From contig JALJCO010007877.1 of assembly GCA_023101725.1 (NCBI GenBank), positions 248,001-312,000 of the forward strand: a stretch of DNA of 64,000 nt, given 5' to 3'. This document shows, piece after piece, positions 13,141-26,900 of the stretch (the first letter of the stretch is position 1; every line of letters begins with the position of its first letter). The notes below the pieces were generated by a model, which was not told where the DNA came from, did no database searches, and saw only the letters and a program-made list of their open reading frames with translations. The stretch comes from Atherinomorus stipes (taxonomy: Eukaryota > Chordata > Actinopteri > Atheriniformes > Atherinidae). The position numbers and the translations under genes were made by a program.

Positions 13141-13467
13141 CGGAGAGTCAAACAAATTTAAATATTAGACAAAGAGGGGGGATCCAAACCTACATGGCCC
13201 TGTGTGAAAAAGTGACCAAAATACCTGTCAACAGGAGTAGAAGTCATCTTGGACATTAGAGAAAACACCAGATGACAGTGATTGTCTCAAAGTGTTGCTC
13301 AACATTTTAGTCTAGCAGTCCCATCATGCTTGTTTACTTGGTTTTTTTTTTGTTTTTGATATTTCTGTTGAACCACAATTCAGAAAAGTTTTATTATTAC
13401 TTTTGATATTTTTTACTCATTTCACTGGCAGCTGTTTTGAGGATGATTTTATACATACATGTACATA

Positions 13468-13531
<64 letters not shown>

Positions 13532-13861
13532 TGCATAATAACATTTGATAGTAACGTTATTGTCCCACATTGTCCCACTCTTGAGTCTTCATCCCACATT
13601 TGGTTAGAAGGAATCTGGTCAGCCTAGTTAAGGGGGATTTCACTTATTCACACAGGGCCATGTAGGTTTGGATTTTTTTTTCCCCTTACTAATAAAAACC
13701 TTTATTTAAAAACTGAATTTTGTGTTTACTTGTGTTTTCTTTGTCTAATATTTAAATTTGTTAGATTTGTTTTCTGAAACATGTCACACACAAGTGTGAC
13801 AAACATACAAAAAAAATAAGAAATCAGGAAGGGGGGCAAAGACTTTTTCACACAACTGTAC
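13141..13861. mobile_element. internally deleted Tc1-like element with long inverted repeats
   Basis: The block at 13151-13215 (CAAATTTAAATATTAGACAA ... CCAAACCTACATGGCCCTGT) recurs inverted at 13637-13770 (ACAGGGCCATGTAGGTTTGG ... TTTGTCTAATATTTAAATTTG). The right end (GGGGGGCAAAGACTTTTTCA at about 13830) is a familiar teleost Tc1 terminus. No transposase frame remains, and the middle now holds a (TA)n tract. Confidence 0.75.
13470..13528. repeat. (TA)n microsatellite
   Basis: About 29 TA units. The opposite-strand frames full of YI repeats are artefacts of this tract. Confidence 0.97.
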
Positions 13862-14989
13862 ATTCTGCTTTGTAGAAGTTTGTTCTTGTTGTACAGGAAG
13901 TGATGACTCTTTCAACCAATCAGTGGATTGTAGCGCATCAAACTGCCTGGCTCTGCCTTTTTGGGAAATATTTGCTTTTGGACATTTCAAAATAGTTATC
14001 AATTCGGGACGTATACCATTGTGATTGATTTGATAATGAATTGGTGCACTCCTGTTGTAATAGTTCTTGTTATTACGATCTTGCTAGACAGTTAAACTGG
14101 TAAACAGCTGTGAGACTTTGTAAATATGGCGGGACTAGAAGAAGCAGAGATCACGCAAGGGGCGCAGCTTGCCAGTACTACCAATCACCAAACATCTACA
14201 TATTTCAGTTCCTATGGAACCCTGAAGAGACCCTGCCTTGGAGTAGGAGCTAAAAAGATTATAGGAACTGAGGTCAAAGGTCCCTAGTTCCTGTATGTCC
14301 GAATGGAGAAAAAATCGGCCTGGTTACCAGAAAGGTTATAGGAACTTCAAAAGGTTCTTACAGTCCGAAAGCGCCTATTGAGACAAATTTTCATTATTAC
14401 AGTTGCAACGAAACAATCCCGTTCGTTTATTTTTCTCCATCCAAGAGTCACATCCATCACTAGGCTCACACATATATATGTAAAGATATGTGATGACAGC
14501 AGATTGTTGGTATGTCATGCAAGGCTGCATGACTCCTTGAGGTTTTGAGCGAAATCAAACCTAAATGAGTCGACATGAACCTTGCTTTAGGCCACAGTGT
14601 GGACTTTCAGTTCTGCTCAAACACGGTTAATCCCACTCAGCAGACAAAAAGAATAAGACTGTTTAGATACTTCACTGGCAGTACTAATGGCTTCTGCTAC
14701 CATGAAATGATCACAGAAATGATACTTTTTGGTTTTATTGCATTCAACTGAAGCTAATTTTGATTCCTTGACAATTTCAAACATAAAAAAAATACTAAAG
14801 TTTAATTCAGTTCAAATAATTCTCGACTGAGAAAGATGCACAACACAACCTAACAGGGTGGTGAAAAATAACATAGTTGCAGATGTCTGGCTTTTGTGTG
14901 TGTGTCTGTGTGTGTGTGTTTTCAAGGAAACGAAATTATTATTGTACTTATGGGATTTCTCTCTCATTACTTTTGTTTCTCCTCTACAG
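13862..14989. other. 3' end of cacng3 intron 1
   Basis: No exon seen. A GGAACT/AGTTCC-rich stretch (14210-14370) may be a further decayed repeat but could not be assigned. The intron ends with the exon 2 acceptor. Confidence 0.4.
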
Positions 14990-15073
14990 GAACATTTAGA
15001 GGTGTATGTAAGAAGATTGATCATTTCCCAGAGGATGCAGACTATGAAGCAGATGCTGCTGAATACCTCCTCC
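14990..15073 (+). CDS. cacng3: cacng3 exon 2
   Basis: An 84-bp exon, the usual length of this exon in the CACNG2/3/4/8 group. It follows a pyrimidine-rich acceptor ending CTCTACAG and is followed by donor GTAAGT. Two bases complete a Gly codon begun in exon 1, and the final C begins an Arg codon finished in exon 3. It encodes the end of extracellular loop 1, including [18 protein letters not shown] and AAEYLL. Confidence 0.95.
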
Positions 15074-18000
15074 GTAAGTCACACAACCACTCTCACTTTA
15101 ATGGTAATGTTACTTTTACAGCAGGACTAAACAACAAACATAAATGTCGTATTTCAGTATGTCATAACCTGGTACAGTATTTAATAGAGATGCATATCTT
15201 TATCATTTTATCGATATCAATAATGATACTTCTTATTGATACTGATATTTATACTAATTTTATACTCTAATTGATACTATAACGTAATTTAGAGTTAACA
15301 ATAAAGACATTTCGAGAACACTTGTTTGGACAGTGTTGCAGAGGCCTTGATGCAAAGGTAGGTGAAGGACAGCTGTGACATTTTTGTGCTTAAGCCACAG
15401 GAGGACCTGCTGAAGAATTTGGAGCACGTTACACAAAGTTCTCTACAAGCATCATCAACAAACATCAAATTAGGGGCATATTTTTTAAGATAATGGTTTC
15501 CAGTCCTGTTAGTGGAGTACCAGGGGTCTTTAGGATTAATACTTAAATGCCCTGCAGTCATTTTGGCAGCAAACGGGGCCAAGCACCCTACTGAGACCAT
15601 TAATGTCGGCTATCTCTTAAAAAGTCATCCATGTGCGCATCAAAACCATAATGGGCCAGAAATAAAAGGATGCTGCAGTAAATATATGGAGAGAAATGTT
15701 TTTTCTGTTTTTTTTTTCTACCTTCGTAAACAGAGTAAAGACGAACACAGAGAGTAGAAAACTGCAACAAAAGAAAGAGAAAATGGATTCAGCCTGTCCC
15801 TCTTTTTTATTGCTCCACTGAGCACAGAGCAACATTCCCTAAGGCAGCCAGTTAGACCGCAGGATTCAGGGCTGATTAGCCAATAAGGAGCAGGGACCTA
15901 GTGACCGGCATTTCATACAGCCCAGGGGTGTGGGCCACACGCTTGGTGACTCCAGATGCCTGTCATGGCAGAAATATTTCTCAACAAATACAAGATTTAC
16001 ATTCAAAGTGCAAATGAAAATCAGTACAGGTTCACTGAAATTATTTTTTGGGCTGCACCTGTGATGCAAGAACAGATCCACTTTTTAGCATGCCTAAAAT
16101 TACCACACGGCCAATGTCTGCATGACACACTGTCTCCAAATATCCTTCCATGTGTTATCACATCAAATGTTTCACCCCAACTGCAGTCTTGCTCCCATAT
16201 TCGTCATCTCTTTCTGGACCATCGTTTTGGCGTGCATATGTCAGTGTGACTCTCCATCTGCCTTGGTTTTTGGCCATCTTTTTCCTCTCCATCCATCTCT
16301 TTCTCGCTCCCTCGCTCTGTTTGTAGCAGGGCCTCTGAATGCTTCAACATGTTCTGAATTCAGGCTCAGCCAGGCGTGCAACAACACACTGGTTCATGCG
16401 TGTCTGGAGTGGATGTGTAAAGTGGTGCAGCTTTGCTTGTTTTAGCGCTGTCCTTTAACGCAGCGCTCAACGTGCCATTTTCATTTTCAGTGATCTAGTT
16501 TTTGTGGTTGAATTGAACTTTAGCAAATGTCCCGCTTATTCTGGTCCATTCAGGCTACAATAGTGATGTGGTAAAGGTTTTAACTTGTTATCGAAACAAT
16601 CCTCCGAATTTTTAATACTTAAAGAAAAAACTTTTCCTCAGGTAAGCTCACCGTGGCAACTGTTTCTTCCTGTGTGTGTGCAGGTGCTGTGCGCGCCTCC
16701 AGCATCTTCCCCATCATGAGTGTGGGTCTGCTGTTCCTGGGGGGCCTCTGTGTGGCTGCCAGTGAGTTTTACCGAAGCAGACACAATGTCATCCTCAGTG
16801 CAGGAATCTTCTTCGTATCTGCAGGTTAGTCATCACCGTATGCGCAAACATCTGTTTGTGTGAATCAGTGTCTTTTCTTCGCTTTAGACTGGAGGCATTG
16901 TGATTCTCTGTCATCTGTGGGTTGGAGGTGCACAAAGCAGAGGGTTTTTTTTATTCTATATTCAAAAGTCACATCTTTTACCAGGTCCACCCCACTGTGC
17001 AGCAGTCACAAGATTTTGGGGGATTTTCCTGGATGTGTTTGTTTTATACGTAAAGCTGGATGTCATATGCACAGTCAGCTTTAATCAGAAGTACCTAACC
17101 TGGCCTGCTGGGATGAGCCTAGAAGGTTAAAACACCCCATATCTTCAGCAGTTTCATGTAGATTTCAAGATAGAGAATAACTTTATTGCCCCACTAGGGG
17201 AAATTTGCCTTGTGCAAACAAAAATAAAATCCACACATAATATGGTCATAACATCATATATCATCATGATATAGAGTCGATGCATCACTGGTAGTGGGGA
17301 CAATGTGTTGAAAGAGGATGCAACAAAGTGCCATTATTCCTCTTTTATATATACTGAGATAGAGTGACGCCTAGAACTGTCATATTTAATTCAATTAAAG
17401 AACTTTATTTGTCCCCGAGGGCAATTGGTGGCACACAGAACAGTTATCAGTTTCCCAGTATGCTGATGTAAAACAAATAAAAAAGAATGGATGCTTACAC
17501 CAATCTTTAATACACACTCACCCTTATGGCCATGACACACTTGCAAAGGGCTGTAATTGCTGTTCAGTGTGATGGGTATGGTCCCATTGGGTTTTGTGGT
17601 GAATAATTACCAATTTGCCCTCGTAAACTTAGCACAAGTCAGGAGATGATTCTGGGTAATTGCAGATGACTAATTGTCCCTATTCTGATTTCCACCACGC
17701 TGCACAAACACTTTATTCTGGACCGATCATATGGAATAAGCTGCATAAAATGAATCTCCTTTACAACTCTGTCAAGCTGCTGCAGGGGTTATCAGTGCCT
17801 GGAGAAAGTGTGTAACTTTAAAGGTAAAGTTACAGCTCTTCCTTTACAACACGGTTGGATGGTCCTAATTTATTGTCATTTCAGCCTCTTCTGCAGAACT
17901 ATTAGTTAATTCCTGCCTTTTAAAATGCTGCAGAAAGACCTGCTGTTCATCAGCACTTCACAAGTGTTTCATGTTTAAAGTTTTAGTCGAGTCAGCAAAC

Positions 18001-21000
18001 TAGTTTTTTCCTGAAACACTGGGACACACAGCAGTAGTGGCACATGAAATACAGAGCTCCTTTCTTTGCAGTGTATTTACCTGATAAACTGTGACTGTTT
18101 TATGTTGGAAGGACAAGATCTTTCATCCTCATCATTTATTAAGGACAGATGTGTCACCAGAGGGTCTGAGTGCTCGTTTTTATCCAAAAGTACACTAAAT
18201 GTTCAAAGGGCTAAGTCAAGTGAGTCAGTCCGCTGACTGGACCAACACAATGTTGTTTTATTTGTTAGTTGATAAGCTTACGTTTGCTCTCAGATCTCCC
18301 AGCACAAGACACTGATGATTCTGAAGATGGATAATGATCAAAAATACATAAAGATTCTTCATGTGCTGAGTTTTAAAATATAATGTACTTGCAGTGTCTC
18401 CAAAAATGTCTAAACAGGACTAAGTTTTGCACTGAAACAGCAGCAGCTCCGTGTTTGTGCCCAGCTGTAACTTCCTGCTAAGATGACAGATGCTACAAAT
18501 AGCCAGATGTAGCTATCTTTGCTAACTGTAGAGGTGTTTTCATTTGGATTGTGACTGTTGTCAGCTTCACTTCAAAGTCCAGCTTTTTTATTGGGTTTTA
18601 AAAAAATCTCTGTTAATTTCTGTCTGATTTTATGTCTTAATATTAATGTTTTAGTTATTTTATGTTCAGCACTTTATTTAGTAGCCATCGTCAAGTGCCT
18701 TATAGATAAAATTGGCTTCAGGAAGAACTCATGTCAGCTTCTTTTTCTTTGATTCCTGCCAAACTAATGATGCTAATCTCTTCTTTAGTGAGTTTTGTCT
18801 AATTAGCATGTTTAGCTAAAAAGCCACACAAAAGTGGTGGAAGTGGTTTAATTGTATACCAAACATTAGCATGTGGAAGTATGTTAATGTTAGCATTCAA
18901 CTCAGTAACCCCTCAATCTGTTTCCTCATAGCCATAAGTGTTTCATATGTATGTTTTATATACCTGATAGTTGTTTTTTTTATTATTATTATTTCTTTTT
19001 AAGTTGAATTTGTATGACTGCTATTTTGGCCAGGTCTCCCTTGCCCAAGAGGTTTTAATCTCAATGGGACTACCTGGATAAGTAAGTGAGATGCATAATT
19101 CAGTACCAGCCTGTCCTCGTATTCTAGGCCAGTGATTTTCAAACTTTTCATGTCACGAACACCTCAAAAGATATCAGGCTCTTCAAGTACCACCTTCATG
19201 ACTGACATTAAAAATATAGTAGAAGAGACTTACCCTTTTTCCATCAACCACACTTCAGACAGAAGCAGTTAGTTCCAAATAAAAATACTATTTATTCTTG
19301 AGTGGTGGCAGCTATCGTTGTGAAAAGGAGCTATCATCGAAACTCATGGATAACCCCTCAACAAAGTCCTGGTAGCCCTGAGGAACCTGGAGCCATTTAG
19401 TTTGTTTGAAAACTTTGGATTTTGTCTTTTTAAACCACAGAACAATGTTAATCATAACTTTGTTTGGCATTGTTTTGGGTTGTTTTTTTTTTTCCAGAAA
19501 CACTTCACCCCCTTTAAGCTGCCTCATTACCACATTATTCCCATAAACATAATTGAATTTGAATGGGGAAAAAGTTTTTTTTGTAACCCTAATAACGTAT
19601 AAACACCACCTTTTTTAAGTAAAATGACAAAAAATTAGAATATATAGAAAAAATTGCCCAACCCACTTTTATGCTTTATCAGTAGATGTTAGCATCAGTT
19701 TCAGATTTGATTCTCCATCTGTTTATCAATATCATTTTTATGAGAGTAAGTGAAGAGAGGCCTGTCTGAGTCTTGTGGGCAGACACATTTTTATCTGGAT
19801 CTGTGGGACGGCTGTCAGCTTCACTTGAAAGTCCAGATTTGTTTTATTGTCAATAAACCATAAGAAAAACTGATGATATGATGGTTTCCATTTGTTAACA
19901 TTAAAATATTTAGCCATAAAATTATGCTCTGCATAATTTGTAAATTGGTTGATATTGCAAAATTCTTCTGTGCACCAGGCAGCGTACCACAGTTTAAGAA
20001 CCATGGGCCTCATTCAGTACTAAAGCTTGCAAAAACTTAAATATTAATAATTAATTGATTTAAAAGAAACTAATAAACCTGGCAATGTAAACACCTCAAT
20101 CTTTAAAAAAAAAACCTCTCTGCCAAAAAAGAAAAAAGTTATGCTGTCATGAGGTGGTTTTTCTTAAGTGTAGAAATTAATTGCAAAAGTGTAATGGAAA
20201 AAACTTTTCGCATCACCGTACGTGATGTAAGAGGTCATGTGACCAGTTCATTTCACGGAGGAGTTGACGGATTTACATATAATTAAAGAGAAAAAAAATA
20301 ACTTATCATTGATAGCAAACAGCAGCAAAATGCAAAGTTTTCCAAGGAATTAGAAAGGGAAGTGAAGGAGAAAGGATTTTTTTAAAAAGCTGTGGCTAAT
20401 CTTCCAAGCAAGTGGAAAATATGCTTTATATAGTTTTGTCTATACATCTTCCTCAAAGTGGAGTTAAAATTTTACGAGAATTACAGCTTTTGCACTAAAC
20501 AGTGTGTCAAAATTTAAGAAACATCACTTTTATTTTGTGGAAAAATTATAATCCATTAAGTATTCTCATGATTTTTTTTTTTTTTCAATTTGTAACCTGA
20601 GTTGTACATTAGTTTTTTACAAAAACCCTGCAGCAGATGCTCAGAGACAACATAATTGTTTATATCTTTTCTCTGATTGGTGAATCTATGTGGTACAGTA
20701 TGTTGTCTCTGAACAAGTATTGTTCAAGTTAGTCACATACGTGTTAGCATAAGTTCACACAGGAAATGTGACCTTCATTACGTCCCATCACTTCACCGTA
20801 CACCCTCATGCAGTAATGAATCAAGACACGGTAGACTTTGGTAAGACTGTGGAAAACTGGGATAGTTCTAGATATAGGTCAAAAGCAATGAGATAGAATT
20901 GAGTATGTCCGCACTTCACTTCCACCTCTAAATATATTTCATTTCCTGCCTCTCTCTCTCCTCCAGGCCTCAGTAACATCATTGGGATCATTGTTTATAT

Positions 21001-21475
21001 CTCAGCAAACTCTGGTGATCCTGGTCAAAGCGACAGCAAGAAGTCTTACTCCTACGGCTGGTCATTCTACTTCGGGGCCCTTTCCTTCATCATGGCAGAA
21101 ATGGTGGGCGTTCTGGCTGTGCACATGTTCATCGAGAAGCACCGCAAGCTGCGAGCCAAGTCCCGTACCGAGCTCATAAAAAAGTCTGCCTTCAGTCGCA
21201 TTCCTTCCTACCGCTACCGCTTCCGGCGCCGTTCCAGTGTACGCTCCTCTGAGGCCCCCAGCCGCGATGCTTCACCACTGGGGAAAGGTGGCTACACAGG
21301 CCCCGCCGCCTCCGAGATGCCCATGTACACGCTAAACCCACGAGAGGCGGGCAACGCTGGCTCCAAACCAGGTGGTATGGGTGGGCTGCTCAATTCAGAG
21401 AGGGAGTTTCTGCAGAGCAGCACGCTCACTAAAGACTACAGCAAGGACCCCAACCGCAGGACCACACCCGTCTGA
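14990..21475 (+). CDS. cacng3: cacng3, TARP gamma-3 (calcium channel gamma-3 subunit), exons 2-4; 5' part outside the window
   Basis: This is a four-pass claudin-fold protein that, as a type I TARP, binds AMPA-type glutamate receptors and controls their surface delivery and gating at excitatory synapses. Three exons join in frame (14990-15073, 16684-16824, 20967-21475) and encode the last 244 residues of a protein of about 315. Exon 2 carries the end of the first extracellular loop ([18 protein letters not shown]). Exon 3 carries TM2 and the start of TM3. Exon 4 carries the rest of TM3, TM4 and the cytoplasmic tail. The tail has an Arg/Ser-rich patch ([10 protein letters not shown]) and ends in the PDZ ligand TTPV. 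Gamma-3 is preferred over gamma-2, -4 and -8 because of [16 protein letters not shown] after TM3, the IEKH...LRAKS...KKS pattern after TM4, and rbbp6 downstream. Fish may have two co-orthologues (a and b), which I cannot separate. Exon 1 was not found. Family and domains are seen; the synaptic role is known for the family. Confidence 0.95.
15074..16683 (+). other. cacng3: cacng3 intron 2
   Basis: A 1.6-kb intron with donor GTAAGT and acceptor TGTGTGCAG. It contains an AT-rich GATAC/TATCGATA stretch (15190-15290), possibly a decayed MITE. No exon seen. Confidence 0.85.
16684..16824 (+). CDS. cacng3: cacng3 exon 3
   Basis: A 141-bp exon, again the standard family length, after acceptor TGTGTGCAG and before donor GTTAGT. 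It encodes [13 protein letters not shown] and the second membrane segment ([12 protein letters not shown]), then SEFYRSRHN and the start of TM3 ([13 protein letters not shown]). The phase at both ends matches exons 2 and 4. Confidence 0.96.
16825..20966 (+). other. cacng3: cacng3 intron 3
   Basis: A 4.1-kb intron between two secure exons. Fragments near 17180 and 17400 (AACTTTATTGCCCC, ACTTTATTTGTCCCCGAGGG) resemble the ends of teleost retroposons. A short segment (TGTCAGCTTCACTT...AAAGTCCAG) occurs twice, at about 18560 and 19812. No coding exon seen. Confidence 0.85.
20967..21475 (+). CDS. cacng3: cacng3 exon 4 (last coding exon)
   Basis: A 509-bp terminal coding exon after acceptor CTCTCCTCCAG. 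It begins with the rest of TM3 ([13 protein letters not shown]), then TM4 ([19 protein letters not shown]), then a cytoplasmic tail of about 125 residues. The tail has the conserved [12 protein letters not shown] segment, a serine cluster typical of TARP phosphorylation sites, and the end NRRTTPV followed by TGA at 21473-21475. The middle of the tail (the GGYTGPAAS and [11 protein letters not shown] region) diverges from mammalian gamma-3, as expected for this poorly conserved part. Confidence 0.96.
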
Positions 21476-23960
21476 GAGGTTCTGGCTGTAGATATCGCCT
21501 AATCGGAATATCAAAGAAGAGGAGGATGAGAAATGGAGGGGGAATGGAAGAAGATGGAGGATATGCAGGGTGACGGGGAGGGAAAGGGTTTGATAAACTA
21601 TGACAATGAACTGTGAACTTTTAGCCTTTGAACTGTGAATCCTGAGCCCTGTGAGAGTTTCAGTATGTGTAGCAGGGTTGATGGAGAAGTTGTTCCCAAC
21701 TCCACTTCACCAAATATCACTGTAGTTATATCAGCTGATCATAAATTGACTTTCTGACATTTTCATAGAGCCGGAGGCAGGACCGATGATGCAAGTGGTT
21801 TCTCGTTAGGAGCAACTTCTCCTTAAGAAAAAGTGAAAATAATGTGAATTTGAGGAGAAGAAGAAAGAGGTGACAGACTAGGTGTGATCTTTAATCTTTT
21901 GACTTCTTTCCTCCTGATCTTTTGGATAGCAGAGTTGGATCAATGAAGGGAGCAGCCTTAGAGCTCCAAGCTGACTCTCTGATTACGATACTATTTAAAA
22001 GCGAGGAAGTTAACACCTTGACGTAGGGATTAATTCATTTTCAGTTCAGCTGGTTCCAGAACAGCTTGTCCGTTTATGGCAACACCTTTGTGGCACTAAT
22101 CATTATTTTTCTATACATACTGTAAATATAATGCTTTCATATTGATTGATTTTATCATAGAAACTCACCTCGTGACTCTCTGAACTGAAACTGAAGCTCG
22201 TTCCTAGCAATATTTAACCCCCAACTCTCTGATCCCAGGTCAGTTAAACCTGCGTAGCTGTCCGTACACTGACCCAGATCAGCTGTTGGAGGCTGAATAG
22301 AAAACTAATGAATCTCTTTTAGATGGTAGCGTTTGATCCATTGGTGCTTCCTTTTACTTGGGTTTTTCTGCCACTTTTTGATTTTTGTTTTTTTAACCTA
22401 AAACTTGAGATGATCAGATATTTGTCTGCCTGTCTGTTTGCCTTCACAAATCACCTTTCGCCTTCCATGTTATTCTGTGTAGCCCCATGCCTCACCTCAC
22501 TTGCACCCTCTGCACATCTTCAAACGTCCTACCACCCTGTCTTTTCTCTGCTTGAAAAGAGACTAGATTTAGTACCCGTCTTCCTTTTTGGTGTCGCTCG
22601 TAGACCAGTTAGGTTTCTCTGGAGGTTACTGGTTCAGGGTATGTATGGTGAGGAGGAGGAGACCGCTGAGCTGTGATTATGCTTTAAGGCAGTGCCAAAA
22701 AGACAATTTTTTAACAAACGAGATTGACTTTTCCCGTTTTCCCACTACCTCTTGGTTAACATCTTTCAAATAAATATAACATAAAGTTGTCTTTACTTGC
22801 CTGATCAACTGTTTTAACTTTCAACTGAAGAAATAAACAGTGAGAAAATGCTTATTTCAGTCCAAGAACACATCTCTCCGATGGAATAGCTGTTTGTACG
22901 TAGCACCCAACTTCAGAGACAGGCAGAAAAATAGATCCGCAGGAAATCTCTGCAGTATTCAAAACGTTTTTTAATAGTTTATTTAAACTGTTGCTCTTTA
23001 TGTCTGCATCACACATATGTCTACATCAGGATAAACACACACATATACATATGAGCTGAAACATATCTTTCCACACGTCTCCCAGCAGTTTATTCTTCCA
23101 TTAATACACAGTTTATACTATGAAATTCCCATTTAATTATCCCTTTTCCACAAATGTGGGATGCAGAGTAAAATGTAAATAAAATATGTTGTCTTTATAT
23201 GATTAAATCAATACATTCTGTTATTATTTACATTATTCACTGCATCTGAACTTTCATTTTTTTGAAATAGGGTTGTAGATTTGGCACATAGAGGTTTGGG
23301 GTTTATTTTGTTTGTTTGTTTTTGATAATTCAACATTTTGCTGTGATATTTTAGAAAAATAGAAGTGTTTTTGTTCAAGAAATGAACCAGCGGTCCTTGC
23401 TATATCAGCAGCTGTGAAATGATTGTGTTTCTAGAGATTTAATTATGCTGGCAAACTAATACAAAAGTGTATGTGCAACAGAGGTTTATTATACCAACGA
23501 TTTATCAGAGTTTTTGTAAAATTATAAAAGTATTCCCACCAGTTTGTAATTAGTTTTTATCATTATCCCTTTGAACAATGGGCAAAATTATAAATGGTGC
23601 ATTTCTGTGGTTTGCTAATCTAAATCTAGAGACAATATTGTCTGCATCAAGAGATAAAATGCTGAAGATGTGCACACAAGAGGAGGGGTTGTGCTGAAAT
23701 GAGAAGAAGCCATACAAACACAGAGGGGAGAAGCTATTAGAGACATTAGAAGAAGTTTCACAGCATCTTTTTATTCACCTTTTCTCTGTAACTGTGATGA
23801 ATAAGTGAAACTCAAAGAGGAAAAACCCATTTTTACTCCTGACCTCCCAAAGCCATCATTGCACTGTTTTGTACAAACTAAACGTGGAAAACCACCTAGC
23901 TGATACCTCCACGCCCCATCCTGACAGTCATTACCGTGATAATAAAAGACGTTCGAAACC
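21476..23960 (+). other. cacng3: probable 3' UTR of cacng3
   Basis: About 2.5 kb without plausible exons follows the stop codon. Candidate poly(A) signals AATAAA occur at 22769-22774 and 22832-22837, and further AATAAA/ATAAAA motifs lie near 23178 and 23942. Which one is used cannot be told from sequence. TARP genes commonly have long 3' UTRs. Open frames here, such as 22323-22676, look like chance. Confidence 0.55.
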
Positions 23961-26900
23961 TTAGTCGCACTGTTTAATTTATGATGCTGCTGTTTTATCT
24001 CCTGTCTTTATGCCATAAAGGGAACATAAAGGGACAAGCGTGCATCATGACAGACTCGCTCGTGCTGCCCTCCATATATAAATATTAATTTTGCAAACTA
24101 ACTACGACATCAGCCGCTGTCATGGGCTGTTCCAGAGAAATGGGGGGAGAAAAAAAAAACACTTTTTCTCCAAGCAAGGGCTTTGAATTTTTAAAGGACA
24201 GGAGCACACAAGGGCTTTTTATGCTCAGCACTGCAGCAATGTCGTTTTAAGGGTGTAAATGTTGGAAGGGTGGGACTGGAAGGCAAAGTACATTTGCACA
24301 GAAACAACTGTTTTAAACCAGCTGAATTGCTAACCAATAATATAACACGCTTCGTGCAAAGGAGAGGCAGAGAAAACTGGAAGGCTGTGCTTTTCCTTTC
24401 AGCCTCTTTTTTTGTCTACTTTAGGCTAAATGAGGTAATTAGAGATGAATATTGCCTTAAGCAAAGTAAGGATAACTAACAATCATTTAAGTTGCTTAGG
24501 AGTCAAACTTATATTAGCAAACTAAGTACGCATACTCAGTGCCAAATATTACTCAAAATGTTTTCCGTGCGTCATGACCTCCAGGTTAGCCGTAGATTGT
24601 AGGTTCGCTGCTGTACGTACTCTTGTGTGTAGGATTTACAGATTCAGCAGTAGTAGCTATGTAGCTCGGCACTATCAGGGGCCCCCTTCAAGTCCTGAGG
24701 GTCTGGTAGGCGTCAAAGTTCAGAACTGCCATCCATGAGCCATGTCAGCATTGACCATCCAAACCATGCATGCCATATCCATACGCTTCCAGTGCTTACC
24801 TACATACGCTCTGTTTCAGGCCTCAAACAGCACCCTAATCTCTATACCCCATAGGGATACTCGACTGGTACATTAAAGACGCCTTACAACTGTGCGTGGG
24901 CCCCCTAAGCCTGAGCTGTATTGATGTTTACTCCTATAGAGTGCAGGGTGCTTTTTGAGCCTGTCTGTCTTTTCTTACCACCATAAAGCTTTGATACTCT
25001 GATATCAACAAATAATTGTATTATTAGTAATATATATATATATATATTCTAAAGGTGCCACTGTGCAGAGGATGAGAAACTCTGTCACATATTATACTTA
25101 TTAATGTATTCAATGGGGCAGGGGATCGATCGCAGGGAGCAGAGTTGGGAAGCCGGAGTCGTAGTCTTTCTAATATGTTATTCTAGTTGCGTTTTCTACT
25201 TTGATGTGGTTGTGAGGTCGTGTTGTCTTGATCACACGGGAAGCATCTGACAGGAGGATCATTCGGACGATCTCTCATGGACATAAACTTCACCTCACTG
25301 GTGCCACAGAGGCCACATTTGCCAGCAAGGATACTCAGCACTATACATGCAGTCCAAGTCCCCACACCTAAAAGTTGCTATACTTCTGAGGACTTCAATC
25401 ATTGTCCGGTGAAATATAGTTGATTGCAGCGAAAATATTCCCTTTGTCAAGCTTGAAAATGTATTTTTGTTAAGGTTAATATTAGGAAGATGCGCCTTAG
25501 GTTAAAAAAAAAATAACCTGAAGAAAGGATTCTCTTAATTCCAGCTAGCTTGGTTTGGATTATTAGTCCTCATTAGTATAGAAACACAAGCACACAATAA
25601 AAAACACATGAATGGCCACAAGTACACATACAACACAGTCTGTGCATGCACAGAAACCCACACCAAGACTGCACACAATCACAGCTTCAGCTTTGCCCAG
25701 TACGGTGCAAGGAAGAGTTGTCCTGTTCTGAGAAAAAAAAAAAAAAAAATCACTGTGTCATGTTTAGTGTTTCTTTGGGAGGAAAAAAAAATTCAAAACA
25801 AAGCAGCTGCTTCTGATGTGTCACTGTTGCGCAGATGCTCTGTGGAACTTCAAGGATACTGAGCCAGCTAATCAAACATGGACATCCAGAAGAACTGAAA
25901 TGTGAATCTGATGGGAAAGTTTGGAGACAAAGACTTGCTATAAGCACTCTACAATTTGCACTCACGACCAACACACACATACACTAACACGATTAAGGTT
26001 ACTGTGTGAGGAGGGCTTACAGGGGGAGGTATGTGCCTGCATGTTTGTGTGTGTTTGTGTGCGTGTGTTTGTGTTTGTACGTGTGAAGTTCGCCTCTCCT
26101 CACCCATGCACTTAGTGCCTGCCTGTCCTGCCTTCAGACAGCTCCAAGATCAGCCATCATGGGGCTTCCATGATAACCTCCTCTGCAAATCCCAACACGT
26201 GGGATCGGTTTTAGAGCTAACCCCCCCAATCATTCCTCAGCAAACACAGCCATAAAAGCTAATAGGACTGTTTTGGATTCAGTGGGTTTTGCCCCGATTA
26301 ATATTTTATTTACCAGGTCTGATTGGACCGTTTAGTCTTTGCAAAGCTGCTGTTCATATCTGACTTTGTTTTCTTGGATGAGGCGGAAATAGGGTTGACA
26401 GAGAGGGTTTAGCAGGATAGACAATAATCTATGTCCATGGGTACACCTGATGTGTCAGATTGACCCAGAGTTGCTTGCTGTTTCTCTAAAATTTACAACA
26501 AGCCACAAAAGATTTCTTATCACAAATAATTTGAGAGGTCGTCCCACTTGTTGTACAATTAAATATTCTTTATATTGTGAATAATATACACAGAGATTTG
26601 AGATATGAAAACAGCTGCTTTGAGTTCCCTAAACAGAATAAGGTACATGTAGTAGCCATTTTCAAGTATTATTCTGGCCATGGTGCCTGTAATTTTACTT
26701 TTCTGTTTTTTTCTGCCAACTTTCAGCCCTTTAAATGAGCCGTTTTGTATGTGTCTTGTGTTTCACATGCACCATTTCAACCTGCATTTAGACGGTGATG
26801 TAGTCCAGCAAAGTCCAGAATGGTGGGATGCTTAACCGAGCTTTGAGAGGGTTCGATACTGAGATACTAAGTGACAAATGCTTTTATTGATTTTCACAAA

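Noticed and set aside
13403..13627. YIYI-rich frames on both strands
   Set aside because: Artefacts of the (TA)n tract at 13470-13528.
22323..22676. 117-codon frame downstream of the cacng3 stop
   Set aside because: Lies in the probable 3' UTR, has no known domain and is followed closely by poly(A) signals.
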